A DNA stretch of 8,232 nt from a bacterium (GTDB lineage: Bacteria > Bacillota > Clostridia > Oscillospirales > Acutalibacteraceae): positions 1-8,232 of the forward strand of contig JAHKZS010000217.1 of NCBI GenBank assembly GCA_020626545.1, read 5' to 3'. Both the position numbers and the translations under genes were made by a program. Numbering within the stretch: the first letter of the stretch is position 1; each line of letters starts with the position of its first letter. Positions 1 to 6,358 of the stretch are shown in pieces. A model generated the notes under the pieces. It made no database searches and was not told where the DNA came from. It saw only the letters and a list, made by a program, of their open reading frames with translations.

Positions 1-834
1 ATTTCATTAGAAGGTAAAGATGCGTCTTTATCGTATTATGTAAAATATTCTGATTTTGATAATGATAAGTCAGGTTATATACACGGAATATGGTTGTTTG
101 ATGGTAATGGGAACAAATATTACTCTCCATATTTATATGTGGATGAGTTAATAAAAACCGAGGAGAAAACTACCGAACCTACCACAAATAACCCAACACA
201 ACCTGTAACAAATGAACCAACAGATTCCACTGCTCCCAGTACAACCGAACCGATAACGACAGTTCCAAGCACAAATATAACAGAGCCGACAGTCCCGCTT
301 CCAAGTATACCGGAACCTACATTACCTTCTGTTATAGAGAAAAAGGACATAAGCGCTTGGGATGTGCTTGGGTTAACGAATAAAACATACACGGGCAAAG
401 CCATTACTCAAAATGTTATAGTGACCGACGGCAAAGAAATCGCGACTGTTAATTCTACTTATACAAATAACAAAAAAGCGGGCAGCGCAACAATTGTTAT
501 AACAGGCACAGGCGATTACACAGGCACAATCGTCAAGACTTTCAAGATTACCAAAGCCTCGAATCCTGTTAAGATCACAGCCAAAAAGAAAGTCACAGCC
601 AAAGCCAAGAAAAAGACGACTATCAAAAAGGCGATAATCGTCAAAAAGGCTCAGGGCAAGGTAACTTATAAAAACAACAATAAAAAGGTTACCGTTAAGA
701 GTGGAAACTTGATTATCTCGAAAGGCTTAAAGAAAGGTAAAACCTACAAGGTTAAAATTACAATAACCGCTAAGGGCAACTCGAATTTTAAGTCTAAAAA
801 GATAGTCAAGACGATTAAAATTAAAGTCAAATAA
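1..834 (+). CDS. Secreted surface protein, C-terminal part (5' truncated): Thr/Pro linker, YTGK-type repeat, Lys-rich Ig-like end
   Basis: The frame is open from base 1 to the TAA at 832-834, so the gene begins outside the window and at least 277 codons are visible. A TTG at 94 could be mistaken for a start, but it has no ribosome binding site and the frame runs through it. In order, the visible protein has about 50 residues of unknown fold, a Thr/Pro/Asn-rich linker (about 160-330 nt), one repeat of the type seen in clostridial surface proteins (NKTYTGKAIT, then AGSATIVITGTGDYTGT, about 340-560 nt), and a very lysine-rich beta-type module ending KIKVK. There is no LPXTG motif or dockerin. 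Such proteins are exported and associated with the wall or glycans; the ligand here is unknown. The N-terminal catalytic or binding domain, if any, is missing. The end shares style with the LRR protein at 6585-7970. Confidence 0.85.
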   Translation: MSLEGKDASLSYYVKYSDFDNDKSGYIHGIWLFDGNGNKYYSPYLYVDELIKTEEKTTEPTTNNPTQPVTNEPTDSTAPSTTEPITTVPSTNITEPTVPLPSIPEPTLPSVIEKKDISAWDVLGLTNKTYTGKAITQNVIVTDGKEIATVNSTYTNNKKAGSATIVITGTGDYTGTIVKTFKITKASNPVKITAKKKVTAKAKKKTTIKKAIIVKKAQGKVTYKNNNKKVTVKSGNLIISKGLKKGKTYKVKITITAKGNSNFKSKKIVKTIKIKVK

Positions 835-841
835 AAATATT

Positions 842-878
842 AGGTCGGATAGATTGAATTTCTATCCGACCTTATTTT
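842..878. terminator. Bidirectional intrinsic terminator (surface protein / sigma factor)
   Basis: A perfect 12-bp stem (842-853 with 861-872, core AGGTCGGATAG) encloses a 7-nt loop. It is followed by TTATTTTAT on the + strand. On the minus strand it is followed by a T-rich run read from 841 back to about 830 (AATATTTTTATTT). It lies 7 bp after the stop of the surface protein and 50 bp beyond the stop of the sigma gene, so it can end both convergent transcripts. Confidence 0.85.
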
Positions 879-898
879 ATGCTGTTAACTTTTAACGG

Positions 899-927
899 CT
901 CTTAACTTTACCTCTTAACTCTTAAAG
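899..927. repeat. Short CTCTTAACT direct repeat at the 3' end of the sigma gene
   Basis: CTCTTAACT occurs at 899-907 and 912-920, and a variant CTCTTAAAG overlaps at 919-927, taking in the sigma factor's stop codon. Two more TTAAC words lie just upstream (885-889 and 892-896), and GCTGTTAA/TTAACGGC (881-899) could fold into a small hairpin. This is seen directly; no function is assigned. Confidence 0.4.
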
Positions 928-1491
928 CCCTCTGAGTTTTCTTTTTATCTTCTGTAGTATATTATCTACCTTTTTGGGCGAGGTTTTAATTTTTTCGCCG
1001 ATTTCCTTGTACGAATAGCCCTGAGCGTACATATTGAAAACCATTTTTTCGTCCGCGTCGAGCATAGAATCGAGGTGTTTTATAAACGTCTTTAGGTACT
1101 CTCTCTCAAGTACGTGATCCTCAATATTCTGAGTGTCGTCGGTTTTATCCTCAATACTGTCTATCGGCACAATCTGAGATTTCGGAACCGCGCTTTTAGC
1201 GTTAACCTTTTTCGCTAGGTCATTAAAACGGTTTTTCGCGCATTTTGAGGCATAGGTTTTAAACGACGCGTCCCCGTTTTCGTCGAAGGTTTTTGTGGCT
1301 ATCAAAAACGCGAGAAGTCCCTCTTGGACTATGTCCTGAGTTTCGTAGCCGTCAATATTGTATTTAGCCGCTATGGAGTAGAGTAGCTTAATATAGCGGA
1401 TAGTAATTTCCTCAAAGGCTTTTTCGTCGCCTTTTTTAGACAGCGCCGCTAAAGTGTTGTCGTTTAGCGAGCCGTAGTTAGTTGTGGACAG
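922..1491 (-). CDS. Sigma-70 family RNA polymerase sigma factor, SigH-like, with apparent CTG start
   Basis: This is a 189-residue sigma factor if it starts at the CTG at 1491-1489. Sigma region 2 covers about residues 10-85 (LAALSKKGDEKAFEEI, then IVQEGLLAFLIATKTFDE, then SFKTYASKCAKNR). Region 4 covers about 135-189, with a helix-turn-helix around YSYKEIGEKIKTSPKKVDN and a basic KRKLRGL end. The region 4 style (SYKEI, KKVDNILQKIKRKL) resembles the SigH group. Between the upstream in-frame stop (1522-1524) and the TTG at 1305-1303 there is no ATG, GTG or TTG in frame. Starting at that TTG would delete half of region 2. AGGTGG (1504-1499) sits 7 nt before CTG, and a good promoter lies just upstream; ATT at 1494 is the alternative start. 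The gene is divergent from comM. No anti-sigma gene is seen, and the regulon is unknown. Confidence 0.85.
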   Translation of the reverse strand: MSTTNYGSLNDNTLAALSKKGDEKAFEEITIRYIKLLYSIAAKYNIDGYETQDIVQEGLLAFLIATKTFDENGDASFKTYASKCAKNRFNDLAKKVNAKSAVPKSQIVPIDSIEDKTDDTQNIEDHVLEREYLKTFIKHLDSMLDADEKMVFNMYAQGYSYKEIGEKIKTSPKKVDNILQKIKRKLRGL

Positions 1492-1498
1492 AATAACA

Positions 1499-1504
1499 CC
1501 ACCT
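1499..1504 (-). promoter_or_regulatory. Ribosome binding site deciding the sigma factor start
   Basis: AGGTGG on the minus strand is 7 nt before CTG (1491-1489) and 4 nt before ATT (1494-1492). Only CTG has ordinary spacing, which is why it is preferred. An out-of-frame GTG overlaps the site but opens a frame of only about a dozen codons. Confidence 0.6.
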
Positions 1505-1520
1505 GTAAATTTATACCCTA

Positions 1521-1549
1521 ATCATAACGCAAAAAATTTTTAATGTCAA
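1521..1549 (-). promoter_or_regulatory. Sigma-A-type promoter for the sigma factor gene
   Basis: The minus strand carries a perfect -35 TTGACA (1549-1544), a 17-bp spacer and a -10 TATGAT (1526-1521). Transcription would begin near 1514, giving a leader of only about 20-25 nt before the CTG. The promoter therefore leaves no room for a start codon further upstream. Confidence 0.75.
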
Positions 1550-1563
1550 ATTTACAAAACTAC

Positions 1564-1593
1564 TTGATAAAACATTCGTTCATATGTTATAAT
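1564..1593 (+). promoter_or_regulatory. Sigma-A-type promoter for comM
   Basis: The -35 TTGATA (1564-1569), an 18-bp spacer and a perfect -10 TATAAT (1588-1593) predict a start near 1600, about 30 nt before the comM ATG. Its -35 lies 14 bp from the -35 of the divergent sigma promoter, so the two face away back to back and could share a regulator. Confidence 0.75.
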
Positions 1594-1629
1594 GATTTTA
1601 ACTTAAATTGAGCGTAAAGAGGTGGGCTT

Positions 1630-3165
1630 ATGGTAGTAAAATGCAACAGCTTCGGGCTTTACGGAATAGACAGCTATCCCGTAGAGGTAGAGGTTTCTAT
1701 CTCTAACGGACAGGCTCTGTTCGATATGGTTGGACTTCCCGATACCGCTGTTAAGGAGAGTAAAGACAGGGTTAGAAACGCCTTTAAGAATACGGGTTTT
1801 CAGTTCCCTATTACGAGAATTACCGTAAACTTAGCGCCCGCCGATTATAAAAAGGAAGGTCCTATTTATGATTTCCCGATTTATGTAGCTTTATTAAAAG
1901 CTACGGGGAATTTGAGCGTGGATTTATCCGACTGCGCGTTTTTAGGCGAGCTGAGCCTTTCGGGCGAGCTTAGGAGTATAAACGGCGTTCTTCCTATGAC
2001 TATAAAAGCTAAGGAATGCGGGATTAAAAGACTTTTTGTACCCGCCGATAACGCCGCCGAGGGCGCTGTTGTAGAGGGGATAGACGTTTATCCTGTCGAG
2101 AACGTTTACGATTTGGTTCAGTATTTCAGAGGTATCGAGGAGCTTAAACCCGCCTTACCGCTTCCGGAGGTTGTAATTGATAAGAAGGACATTCCCGATT
2201 TTTCTCAGGTTAAAGGTCAGTACGAGGTTAAACGCGCGCTTGAAATAGCCGCCGCGGGAGGCCATAACGTACTGCTCATAGGCCCTCCGGGTTCGGGAAA
2301 AAGTATGCTCGCTAAGCGTATGCCCGGTATACTTCCCGATATGACCTTTGACGAAACTATCGAAACTACTAAGGTTCACTCTATCGCGGGAACTCTGCCC
2401 AAGGGAGCGCCGCTTATCAGAACCCGTCCGTTCAGAGCGCCTCACCATACCGTATCGCCCGTAGCTTTAAGCGGCGGCGGTATGCACGTTAAGCCCGGCG
2501 AAATTTCGCTCGCGAATAACGGAGTATTGTTCCTCGACGAGCTTCCCGAGTTTGGCAGAAAAACTATGGAAGTTCTGCGCCAGCCCTTAGAGGACGGCGT
2601 GGTTACGGTATCGAGAGCCAGCGGGAAATATACTTATCCGTGTAGTTTTATGCTTATAGCGGCTATGAATCCCTGTCCGTGCGGTTATTTTAACCATCCT
2701 ACGAGGAAGTGTTCGTGCAGTCCTAACGCTATTCAAAGGTACTTGAATCGTGTATCGGGCCCGCTTATAGACAGGTTCGATATACATATTGAAGTTCCGC
2801 CCGTAGAGTACGACGAGCTTTCGGGTAAAGCTAACGAGGAGAGCTCAGAGAGTATAAAAGCCCGCGTGGATAAAGCGAGAAAAATTCAGACCGAGCGTTA
2901 TAAAAATTCTAAGACTAACTGTAACGCTCGCCTTACCGACGCCGAGTTTCAGGACTACTGCGTAATAACCGACGAAGCGGCTGAACTCTTAAAGTCAGCG
3001 TTCGAGACAATGGGACTTTCGGCGAGAGCGTATAACCGAATTTTAAAGGTCGCGCGAACTATTGCCGATTTAGACGAGAGCGAAAAAATCGAAATCGCCC
3101 ACGTAGCCGAAGCAGTTCAGTACAGGAGCTTAGACCGAAAATATTGGAACAGAGATAATATATAA
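1630..3165 (+). CDS. comM: ComM/YifB family Mg-chelatase-like AAA+ ATPase
   Basis: This 511-residue protein matches the full length of the family. The N-terminal ChlI/Lon-protease-like domain covers about 1-150 (GLPDTAVKESKDRVR, NLAPADYKKEGP). The AAA+ core follows, with Walker A GPPGSGKS at 218-225 and Walker B GVLFLDE at 298-304, then sensor/arginine-finger segments around GPLIDRFDIHIEV. The C-terminal helical domain (about 400-505) contains LSARAYNRILKVARTIADL. Four cysteines (349, 351, 361, 363 in CPCG and KCSC) form the family's usual cysteine cluster. In competent Gram-negative bacteria ComM is a hexameric helicase that extends heteroduplex DNA during transformation. In Firmicutes, where it is often called YifB, the role is less clear. 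The ATG follows AGAGGTGG (1618-1625) at good spacing. It is apparently a single-gene unit between its own promoter and a terminator. Confidence 0.93.
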   Translation: MVVKCNSFGLYGIDSYPVEVEVSISNGQALFDMVGLPDTAVKESKDRVRNAFKNTGFQFPITRITVNLAPADYKKEGPIYDFPIYVALLKATGNLSVDLSDCAFLGELSLSGELRSINGVLPMTIKAKECGIKRLFVPADNAAEGAVVEGIDVYPVENVYDLVQYFRGIEELKPALPLPEVVIDKKDIPDFSQVKGQYEVKRALEIAAAGGHNVLLIGPPGSGKSMLAKRMPGILPDMTFDETIETTKVHSIAGTLPKGAPLIRTRPFRAPHHTVSPVALSGGGMHVKPGEISLANNGVLFLDELPEFGRKTMEVLRQPLEDGVVTVSRASGKYTYPCSFMLIAAMNPCPCGYFNHPTRKCSCSPNAIQRYLNRVSGPLIDRFDIHIEVPPVEYDELSGKANEESSESIKARVDKARKIQTERYKNSKTNCNARLTDAEFQDYCVITDEAAELLKSAFETMGLSARAYNRILKVARTIADLDESEKIEIAHVAEAVQYRSLDRKYWNRDNI

Positions 3166-3173
3166 AAATAAAT

Positions 3174-3212
3174 ACGGAGCAGCTCTTTTGACTTATGAGC
3201 CGCTCCGTTTAC
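3174..3212. terminator. Bidirectional terminator between comM and the carD-like gene
   Basis: ACGGAGC (3174-3180) pairs with GCTCCGT (3202-3208). After one A/C mismatch the inner GCTC/GAGC pair continues, giving an 11-bp stem with an 11-nt loop. T-rich tails occur on both sides: TTTACTTT on the + strand and ATTTATTTTTATA on the minus strand. It sits in the 48 bp between the convergent stop codons. Confidence 0.8.
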
Positions 3213-3213
3213 T

Positions 3214-3714
3214 TTAGCTGTGTATTCTTTCTCTTATGTAGCTGTCTACCTTATCTTTGTCGATTCCAAGGCTTACCGATAATTCTCCCCAAAGCATATC
3301 CTCAGCTCTGGTTAAAAATCTTTCCTCGACTGAGCCGAGCCGTTTTCCTTTTTCGAGAAGTATATTTCTCTTAGCTTCGATAGATTTAATAACCCTTACT
3401 AAATCCTCGCACTCGTAGCTTTTAATAATGTTCTGGTAATGTTCGGACAGGAGCCGTACGTTTACGTTAGTAAAGGTTTCCGCTGGGATTTCGGGAATCC
3501 TGTTGATTAAATCCTCGGCTTCTTCCTTAGATACAGCGTATCTCATCCGAACAGGCGTATCGATAGGCGCGTAAATTGTGCCGTTTCTGAAAAGAGGGGT
3601 GAGGTAGTAGTAAAGCTTATCGTTTTTTAAGCCCGAAATATTCATCTTGTCGATTTTATCAATCTTACAAACACCTTCGCCGCCGTAAATGACAATTTCT
3701 CCGACTGAATACAA
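3214..3714 (-). CDS. CarD/CdnL-family transcriptional regulator (RNA polymerase beta-binding)
   Basis: This 166-residue protein has the CarD layout. Residues 1-70 form the N-terminal Tudor-like RNA polymerase interaction domain (YSVGEIVIYGGEGVCKI, then YYYLTPLF and TIYAPID). About residues 78-165 are the all-helical DNA-binding part (SKEEAEDLINRI, EHYQNIIKSYECEDLVRVI, ERFLTRAEDMLWGELSVSLGI). Family members bind the RNA polymerase beta lobe and stabilise open promoter complexes, affecting rRNA and growth genes. The length fits the short CarD group, not the TRCF helicase. The start is TTG at 3714-3712, chosen because the strong Shine-Dalgarno AAGGAGGG lies 6 nt upstream and the CarD domain begins at once. 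The gene is convergent with comM and apparently monocistronic. Confidence 0.88.
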   Translation of the reverse strand: MYSVGEIVIYGGEGVCKIDKIDKMNISGLKNDKLYYYLTPLFRNGTIYAPIDTPVRMRYAVSKEEAEDLINRIPEIPAETFTNVNVRLLSEHYQNIIKSYECEDLVRVIKSIEAKRNILLEKGKRLGSVEERFLTRAEDMLWGELSVSLGIDKDKVDSYIRERIHS

Positions 3715-3721
3715 AAGAACC

Positions 3722-3729
3722 CCTCCTTC
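3722..3729 (-). promoter_or_regulatory. Strong Shine-Dalgarno site supporting the TTG start of the carD-like gene
   Basis: The minus strand reads AAGGAGGG, then GTTCTT, then TTG. This near-perfect site makes TTG the start. No in-frame ATG or GTG is needed, and the translation matches the family from its first residues. Confidence 0.75.
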
Positions 3730-3746
3730 AAATGTTTACTGTAATT

Positions 3747-3775
3747 ATTTTATCACATTTTGAGGAATAATGTAA
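3747..3775 (-). promoter_or_regulatory. Probable promoter of the carD-like gene
   Basis: A -35-like TTACAT (3775-3770), a 17-bp spacer and a -10-like TAAAAT (3752-3747) lie on the minus strand about 35 bp before the TTG start. The match is moderate. The rest of 3776-3849 is AT-rich and shows no convincing terminator for the upstream ABC genes, so read-through into the carD-like gene is possible. Confidence 0.5.
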
Positions 3776-3849
3776 GTGTAATTTTAAAATTTAACAGTAG
3801 AATTCGAAAGAGGGATTTTTGATTTTTTTATCTATTTTCCTTAAAAATT

Positions 3850-4509
3850 TCAGCTCGCTTTATCGGGCTTTTTGAGTTCGTATGTTATATCGCTCGCTTT
3901 AGCTACGTCAGGCGAGTGCGTTACTATAATTACGCACTTTCCTTCTTCGGCGAGCATACGGAAAATTCCGATTATTTCGTCCTGAGTTTCGCCGTCGAGG
4001 TTACCCGTCGGTTCGTCCGCGAGGATAATATCGGGGTCGTAGGAGAGCGCTCTCGCTATAGCTACTCTCTGCTGCTGGCCTCCCGAAAGCTTTAATACAC
4101 GCCGTTTGGCTTCTTCTTCGTCCAGACCTACTTTTCTAAGCAGTTCAAGGGCGATTTCTTTTTTAGGACGGTCGAACTTCTTACCCGATATATCCATCGA
4201 AAGTATTACGTTCTCAAGGGCTGTAAGGTGGGTGAGAAGATTGAAGCTCTGGAATATAACCCCTACGTATTTGCTGCGGAATTTATACCTGTCTATCTTT
4301 GTAATATCCTTGTCGTTGAGGAAGATTTTGCCGTCTGTCGGAGCGGCTAAGCTCGACAATACGGAGAGAAGTGTTGTCTTGCCCGCGCCCGACTTTCCGA
4401 CGATTGTGTAGATTTTACCCTCGTCAAAATCCATATTAAGTTTATCGAGAACCATTACCTTGCTTCTGTCGTAATGATAGGAAATATTTTCAAGTTTTAA
4501 AATACTCAT
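3850..4509 (-). CDS. ABC transporter ATP-binding protein, MacB/LolD type
   Basis: This is a complete 219-residue nucleotide-binding subunit that powers the FtsX-type permease encoded just upstream. All motifs are intact: Walker A GKSGAGKT (38-45), Q-loop Gln87 in VIFQSFNLL, signature LSGGQ (141-145) followed by QQRVAIARAL, Walker B IILADE (161-166) with the PTGNLD D-loop, and the H-loop His198 in VTHS. The short NBD and the ADEPTGNLD sequence are typical of the MacB/LolD/FtsE group, which couple ATP hydrolysis to mechanotransmission, peptide or drug export, or lipoprotein release, not solute import. The ATG follows AAAGG at 7-nt spacing. It lies 58 bp after the permease stop with no clear terminator between, so cotranscription is likely. 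The substrate cannot be told from the sequence. Confidence 0.93.
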   Translation of the reverse strand: MSILKLENISYHYDRSKVMVLDKLNMDFDEGKIYTIVGKSGAGKTTLLSVLSSLAAPTDGKIFLNDKDITKIDRYKFRSKYVGVIFQSFNLLTHLTALENVILSMDISGKKFDRPKKEIALELLRKVGLDEEEAKRRVLKLSGGQQQRVAIARALSYDPDIILADEPTGNLDGETQDEIIGIFRMLAEEGKCVIIVTHSPDVAKASDITYELKKPDKAS

Positions 4510-4567
4510 AATAGCGCCTTTCTTTTTTAAGTGTACTTATTGTATGCGTAAATTTTAAATTAGATAA

Positions 4568-6241
4568 TCAGGAGCGGTTGGAAAGGATTTTCAGCGGCTC
4601 GTACCTCATAATGCTAATAAGCGCCGCCAAGCTCGCGATTATCGTTAAGAACAGTCCTACTAGTACCAGCTCCATAACTACGAATAGGTTAGTAGCTGAG
4701 TTAACGCTGTCTACATAATTCTGAGCCTTGGACTGACCGAACATATCTCCCATAGGGCCGCCGTTATTATCGGGAGGAGTGTTACTGTCGTCATTCTTAA
4801 AGCCGAAGTTTTCCTTTACGTTGTTGCCTGTGGACTGGGAGCTCTGAATCTGATTAGCTAAAAGCGTATTTGTAACGGGTACGGATACCGCGGCTCCGAC
4901 GCTTGTGCCGATTATAAGGGCGATAAACGTTACTATAAATATCTCGGTAACGAACTGGAGCGCTACTTTAGCTTTCTTCATACCGATTGCCGTTAAAACT
5001 CCGACTTCGTATTTGCGCTCTCTGAGGTTAAAGATGTTGAGCGTGATAAGAATTACTCCGCCTACCGCGAGAACGATTATAAAGAACCATATCGCCGTCT
5101 GGCTTAAAGTTTGCAGCGGTAAGAGGCTGTTTTCGTACTGCTGTAAATCGTTGGAGTTGACGGTATAATCGTCGCTTAAACCGAGCTTGTAAACCTTTTT
5201 AGCGAAGGAGTTGTAGTTATCTACACTCTTAAAGGTATAGGTGAAAGCGAGGTTTTCGGTGAGCTTCGCGGAAGTTTTGTTTCCGTCGGAATCGGTCATT
5301 TTGTGGTTAGCCTTCGCGGAAGCCTTGATAATCTTCGTGAAAGCGTTGTAGTTCATATAAATGTTATTGGCGGGATCGTTCATCTGGAAGCGGTTATTTT
5401 CCTCCGAGGACGAATCCGAGTTTTTATAAATACCCACGATTTTGAGCTTGTAGGTTTCTTTCTCATAATTCGGGTTAGCGAGCTTGATAGTATCGCCGAC
5501 TTTAAGGCTGTTATAGGTGGCGAGCTCGTTGCTTATAATACACTCTAAAGCGTCGCTCGTCTCGTCGAACATCTTACCCTTGGTAATCTTATAACTGCCG
5601 TCGTCACCGAACATCGAGAGCATAGCCTTGTACGAGGAGTAACCTGTTATCGAGAAATCTCCCTGATTAACCTGGAACGGCTGATGTCCCATACCGCCCT
5701 GATTGTTCTGAGTGTTACTGTTGTTATTGTTATTATCTCCGGGCGGCTGCATATTGCCTGAATTTGAGTTCGATTTAGAGCTGGAGCTCGACGAGCTTGA
5801 ATCGTCGTCGTCCTCGGAAGTTCCGTAGGGGAGGATTTTACCCGTAGCGTTTAGTGAAACCGCTCCCGAGTAATAGTAGCTGTCGCCTGATTTAAGCGCC
5901 TTAGCGTATTTTTTATAATCTGAAAGCGACAGTGACGAGCCCTGTAGAACATCGAAGTCGAATTTGCTCCGATCGGTTTTAGTTGAGCTCGAGGAAGATT
6001 TTGAACTCGATGAGCTTGAGGAGCTCTTTTTCATTTCCTCCATAGCCTTCTGTCTGTTAAAGCTTATAGTTCCCGTGACCTGTAAATCGCTTAGGGTGTC
6101 CTCCTTAGCGGCCTCCGCCGCTTCTCTGATTGAGAGCGATACACACGCCGAAATCGAAATTATAAGTACGATTATTCCGATTAAAAAATTTCTCAGCTTA
6201 TTTCTGGTGATACTTTTTAACGCGTTTTTTAAAATATACAT
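4568..6241 (-). CDS. MacB-like ABC transporter permease (FtsX family) with Ser/Asp/Asn-rich extracytoplasmic linkers
   Basis: This 557-residue protein has MacB topology. TM1 is at about 19-40, followed by a large extracytoplasmic domain of about 340 residues. Three C-terminal membrane segments follow at about 383-407, 433-460 and 519-545, with the FtsX core RERKYEVGVLTAIGMKKAKV between TM2 and TM3. The outer domain carries unusual disordered stretches: Ser runs at 73-86, DDDD plus eight Ser at 144-155, and a Pro/Asn/Gly/Met stretch at about 164-188. A second Pro/Asn/Gly/Met stretch lies in the TM3-TM4 loop at about 485-502. Serine and asparagine codons in these runs are mixed, so the composition looks selected and not slipped. 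The ATG has AAGGAGGT 7 nt upstream. The partner ATPase follows. No HlyD-type adaptor or two-component system is next to it here, so the function is open: efflux, peptide export or envelope stress. Confidence 0.9.
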   Translation of the reverse strand: MYILKNALKSITRNKLRNFLIGIIVLIISISACVSLSIREAAEAAKEDTLSDLQVTGTISFNRQKAMEEMKKSSSSSSSSKSSSSSTKTDRSKFDFDVLQGSSLSLSDYKKYAKALKSGDSYYYSGAVSLNATGKILPYGTSEDDDDSSSSSSSSKSNSNSGNMQPPGDNNNNNSNTQNNQGGMGHQPFQVNQGDFSITGYSSYKAMLSMFGDDGSYKITKGKMFDETSDALECIISNELATYNSLKVGDTIKLANPNYEKETYKLKIVGIYKNSDSSSEENNRFQMNDPANNIYMNYNAFTKIIKASAKANHKMTDSDGNKTSAKLTENLAFTYTFKSVDNYNSFAKKVYKLGLSDDYTVNSNDLQQYENSLLPLQTLSQTAIWFFIIVLAVGGVILITLNIFNLRERKYEVGVLTAIGMKKAKVALQFVTEIFIVTFIALIIGTSVGAAVSVPVTNTLLANQIQSSQSTGNNVKENFGFKNDDSNTPPDNNGGPMGDMFGQSKAQNYVDSVNSATNLFVVMELVLVGLFLTIIASLAALISIMRYEPLKILSNRS

Positions 6242-6248
6242 ACGTCAT

Positions 6249-6256
6249 ACCTCCTT
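6249..6256 (-). promoter_or_regulatory. Ribosome binding site of the permease
   Basis: The minus strand reads AAGGAGGT, 7 nt before the ATG at 6241-6239. An earlier ATG at 6248-6246 sits right beside the site and is out of frame, so it is not the start. Confidence 0.75.
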
Positions 6257-6293
6257 GTTGTGCTATAATCATAATGCCGTTATTTGAAATAAA

Positions 6294-6321
6294 AAGATAG
6301 AAGAGCTGACGTTTTTGTGAA
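6294..6321 (-). promoter_or_regulatory. Possible promoter of the ABC permease operon
   Basis: On the minus strand TTCACA (6321-6316), a 16-bp spacer and TATCTT (6299-6294) would start transcription near 6287, about 45 nt before the ATG. The match is modest. TATGAT (minus strand, about 6274-6269) is an alternative -10 without a good -35. Confidence 0.35.
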
Positions 6322-6349
6322 CGGTTTATGAAAGTTTCTGAAATATAAA

Positions 6350-6355
6350 TATAAT
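6350..6355 (+). promoter_or_regulatory. Perfect -10 box upstream of the hairpin block
   Basis: TATAAT occurs at 6350-6355 on the + strand, in an AT-rich stretch. The best -35 at 18 bp is TTATGA (6326-6331), which is poor. If used, transcription would start at about 6361, exactly at the first inverted repeat of the block that follows. This is the only reason to take it seriously. Confidence 0.3.
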
Positions 6356-6358
6356 AAA

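Noticed and set aside
280..335. Sortase-type signal in the Pro-rich linker of the first protein
   Set aside because: The Leu-Pro words here do not fit LPXTG and lie far from the C-terminus, with no hydrophobic segment or basic tail after them.
1460..1502. GTG within the sigma factor's ribosome binding site followed by a programmed frameshift into the sigma frame
   Set aside because: The GTG frame ends after about 12 codons and I see no slippery run. A CTG start with normal spacing needs no frameshift.
1511..1525. ATG on the minus strand upstream of the sigma factor, opening a four-codon frame (M-I-R-V)
   Set aside because: The ATG lies inside the -10 box TATGAT, so it is not in the transcript, and it is out of frame with the sigma gene.
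2155..2448. Minus-strand open frames inside comM, and similar long frames opposite the ABC genes
   Set aside because: They are antisense shadows of strongly supported genes, have no ribosome binding site and no recognisable domain.
2671..2718. Cysteine cluster (CPCG and KCSC) in ComM as a novel metal site
   Set aside because: It is, to my knowledge, a usual feature of the ComM/YifB family and so not new here.
4510..4567. Separate promoter for the ABC ATPase in the 58-bp gap
   Set aside because: A TACAAT word is present but its -35 is poor (TTATCT) and there is no terminator before it; cotranscription with the permease is simpler.
5760..6030. Ser and Asp runs of the permease read as a microsatellite or phase-variation tract
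   Set aside because: Serine is written with several different codons (AGC, TCC, TCA, TCG, AGT, TCT), so there is no long pure DNA repeat able to slip.
5964..6287. Plus-strand open frame overlapping the permease start
   Set aside because: It mirrors the serine/glutamate-rich and hydrophobic permease codons in reverse and has no family features; the permease on the other strand is clear.
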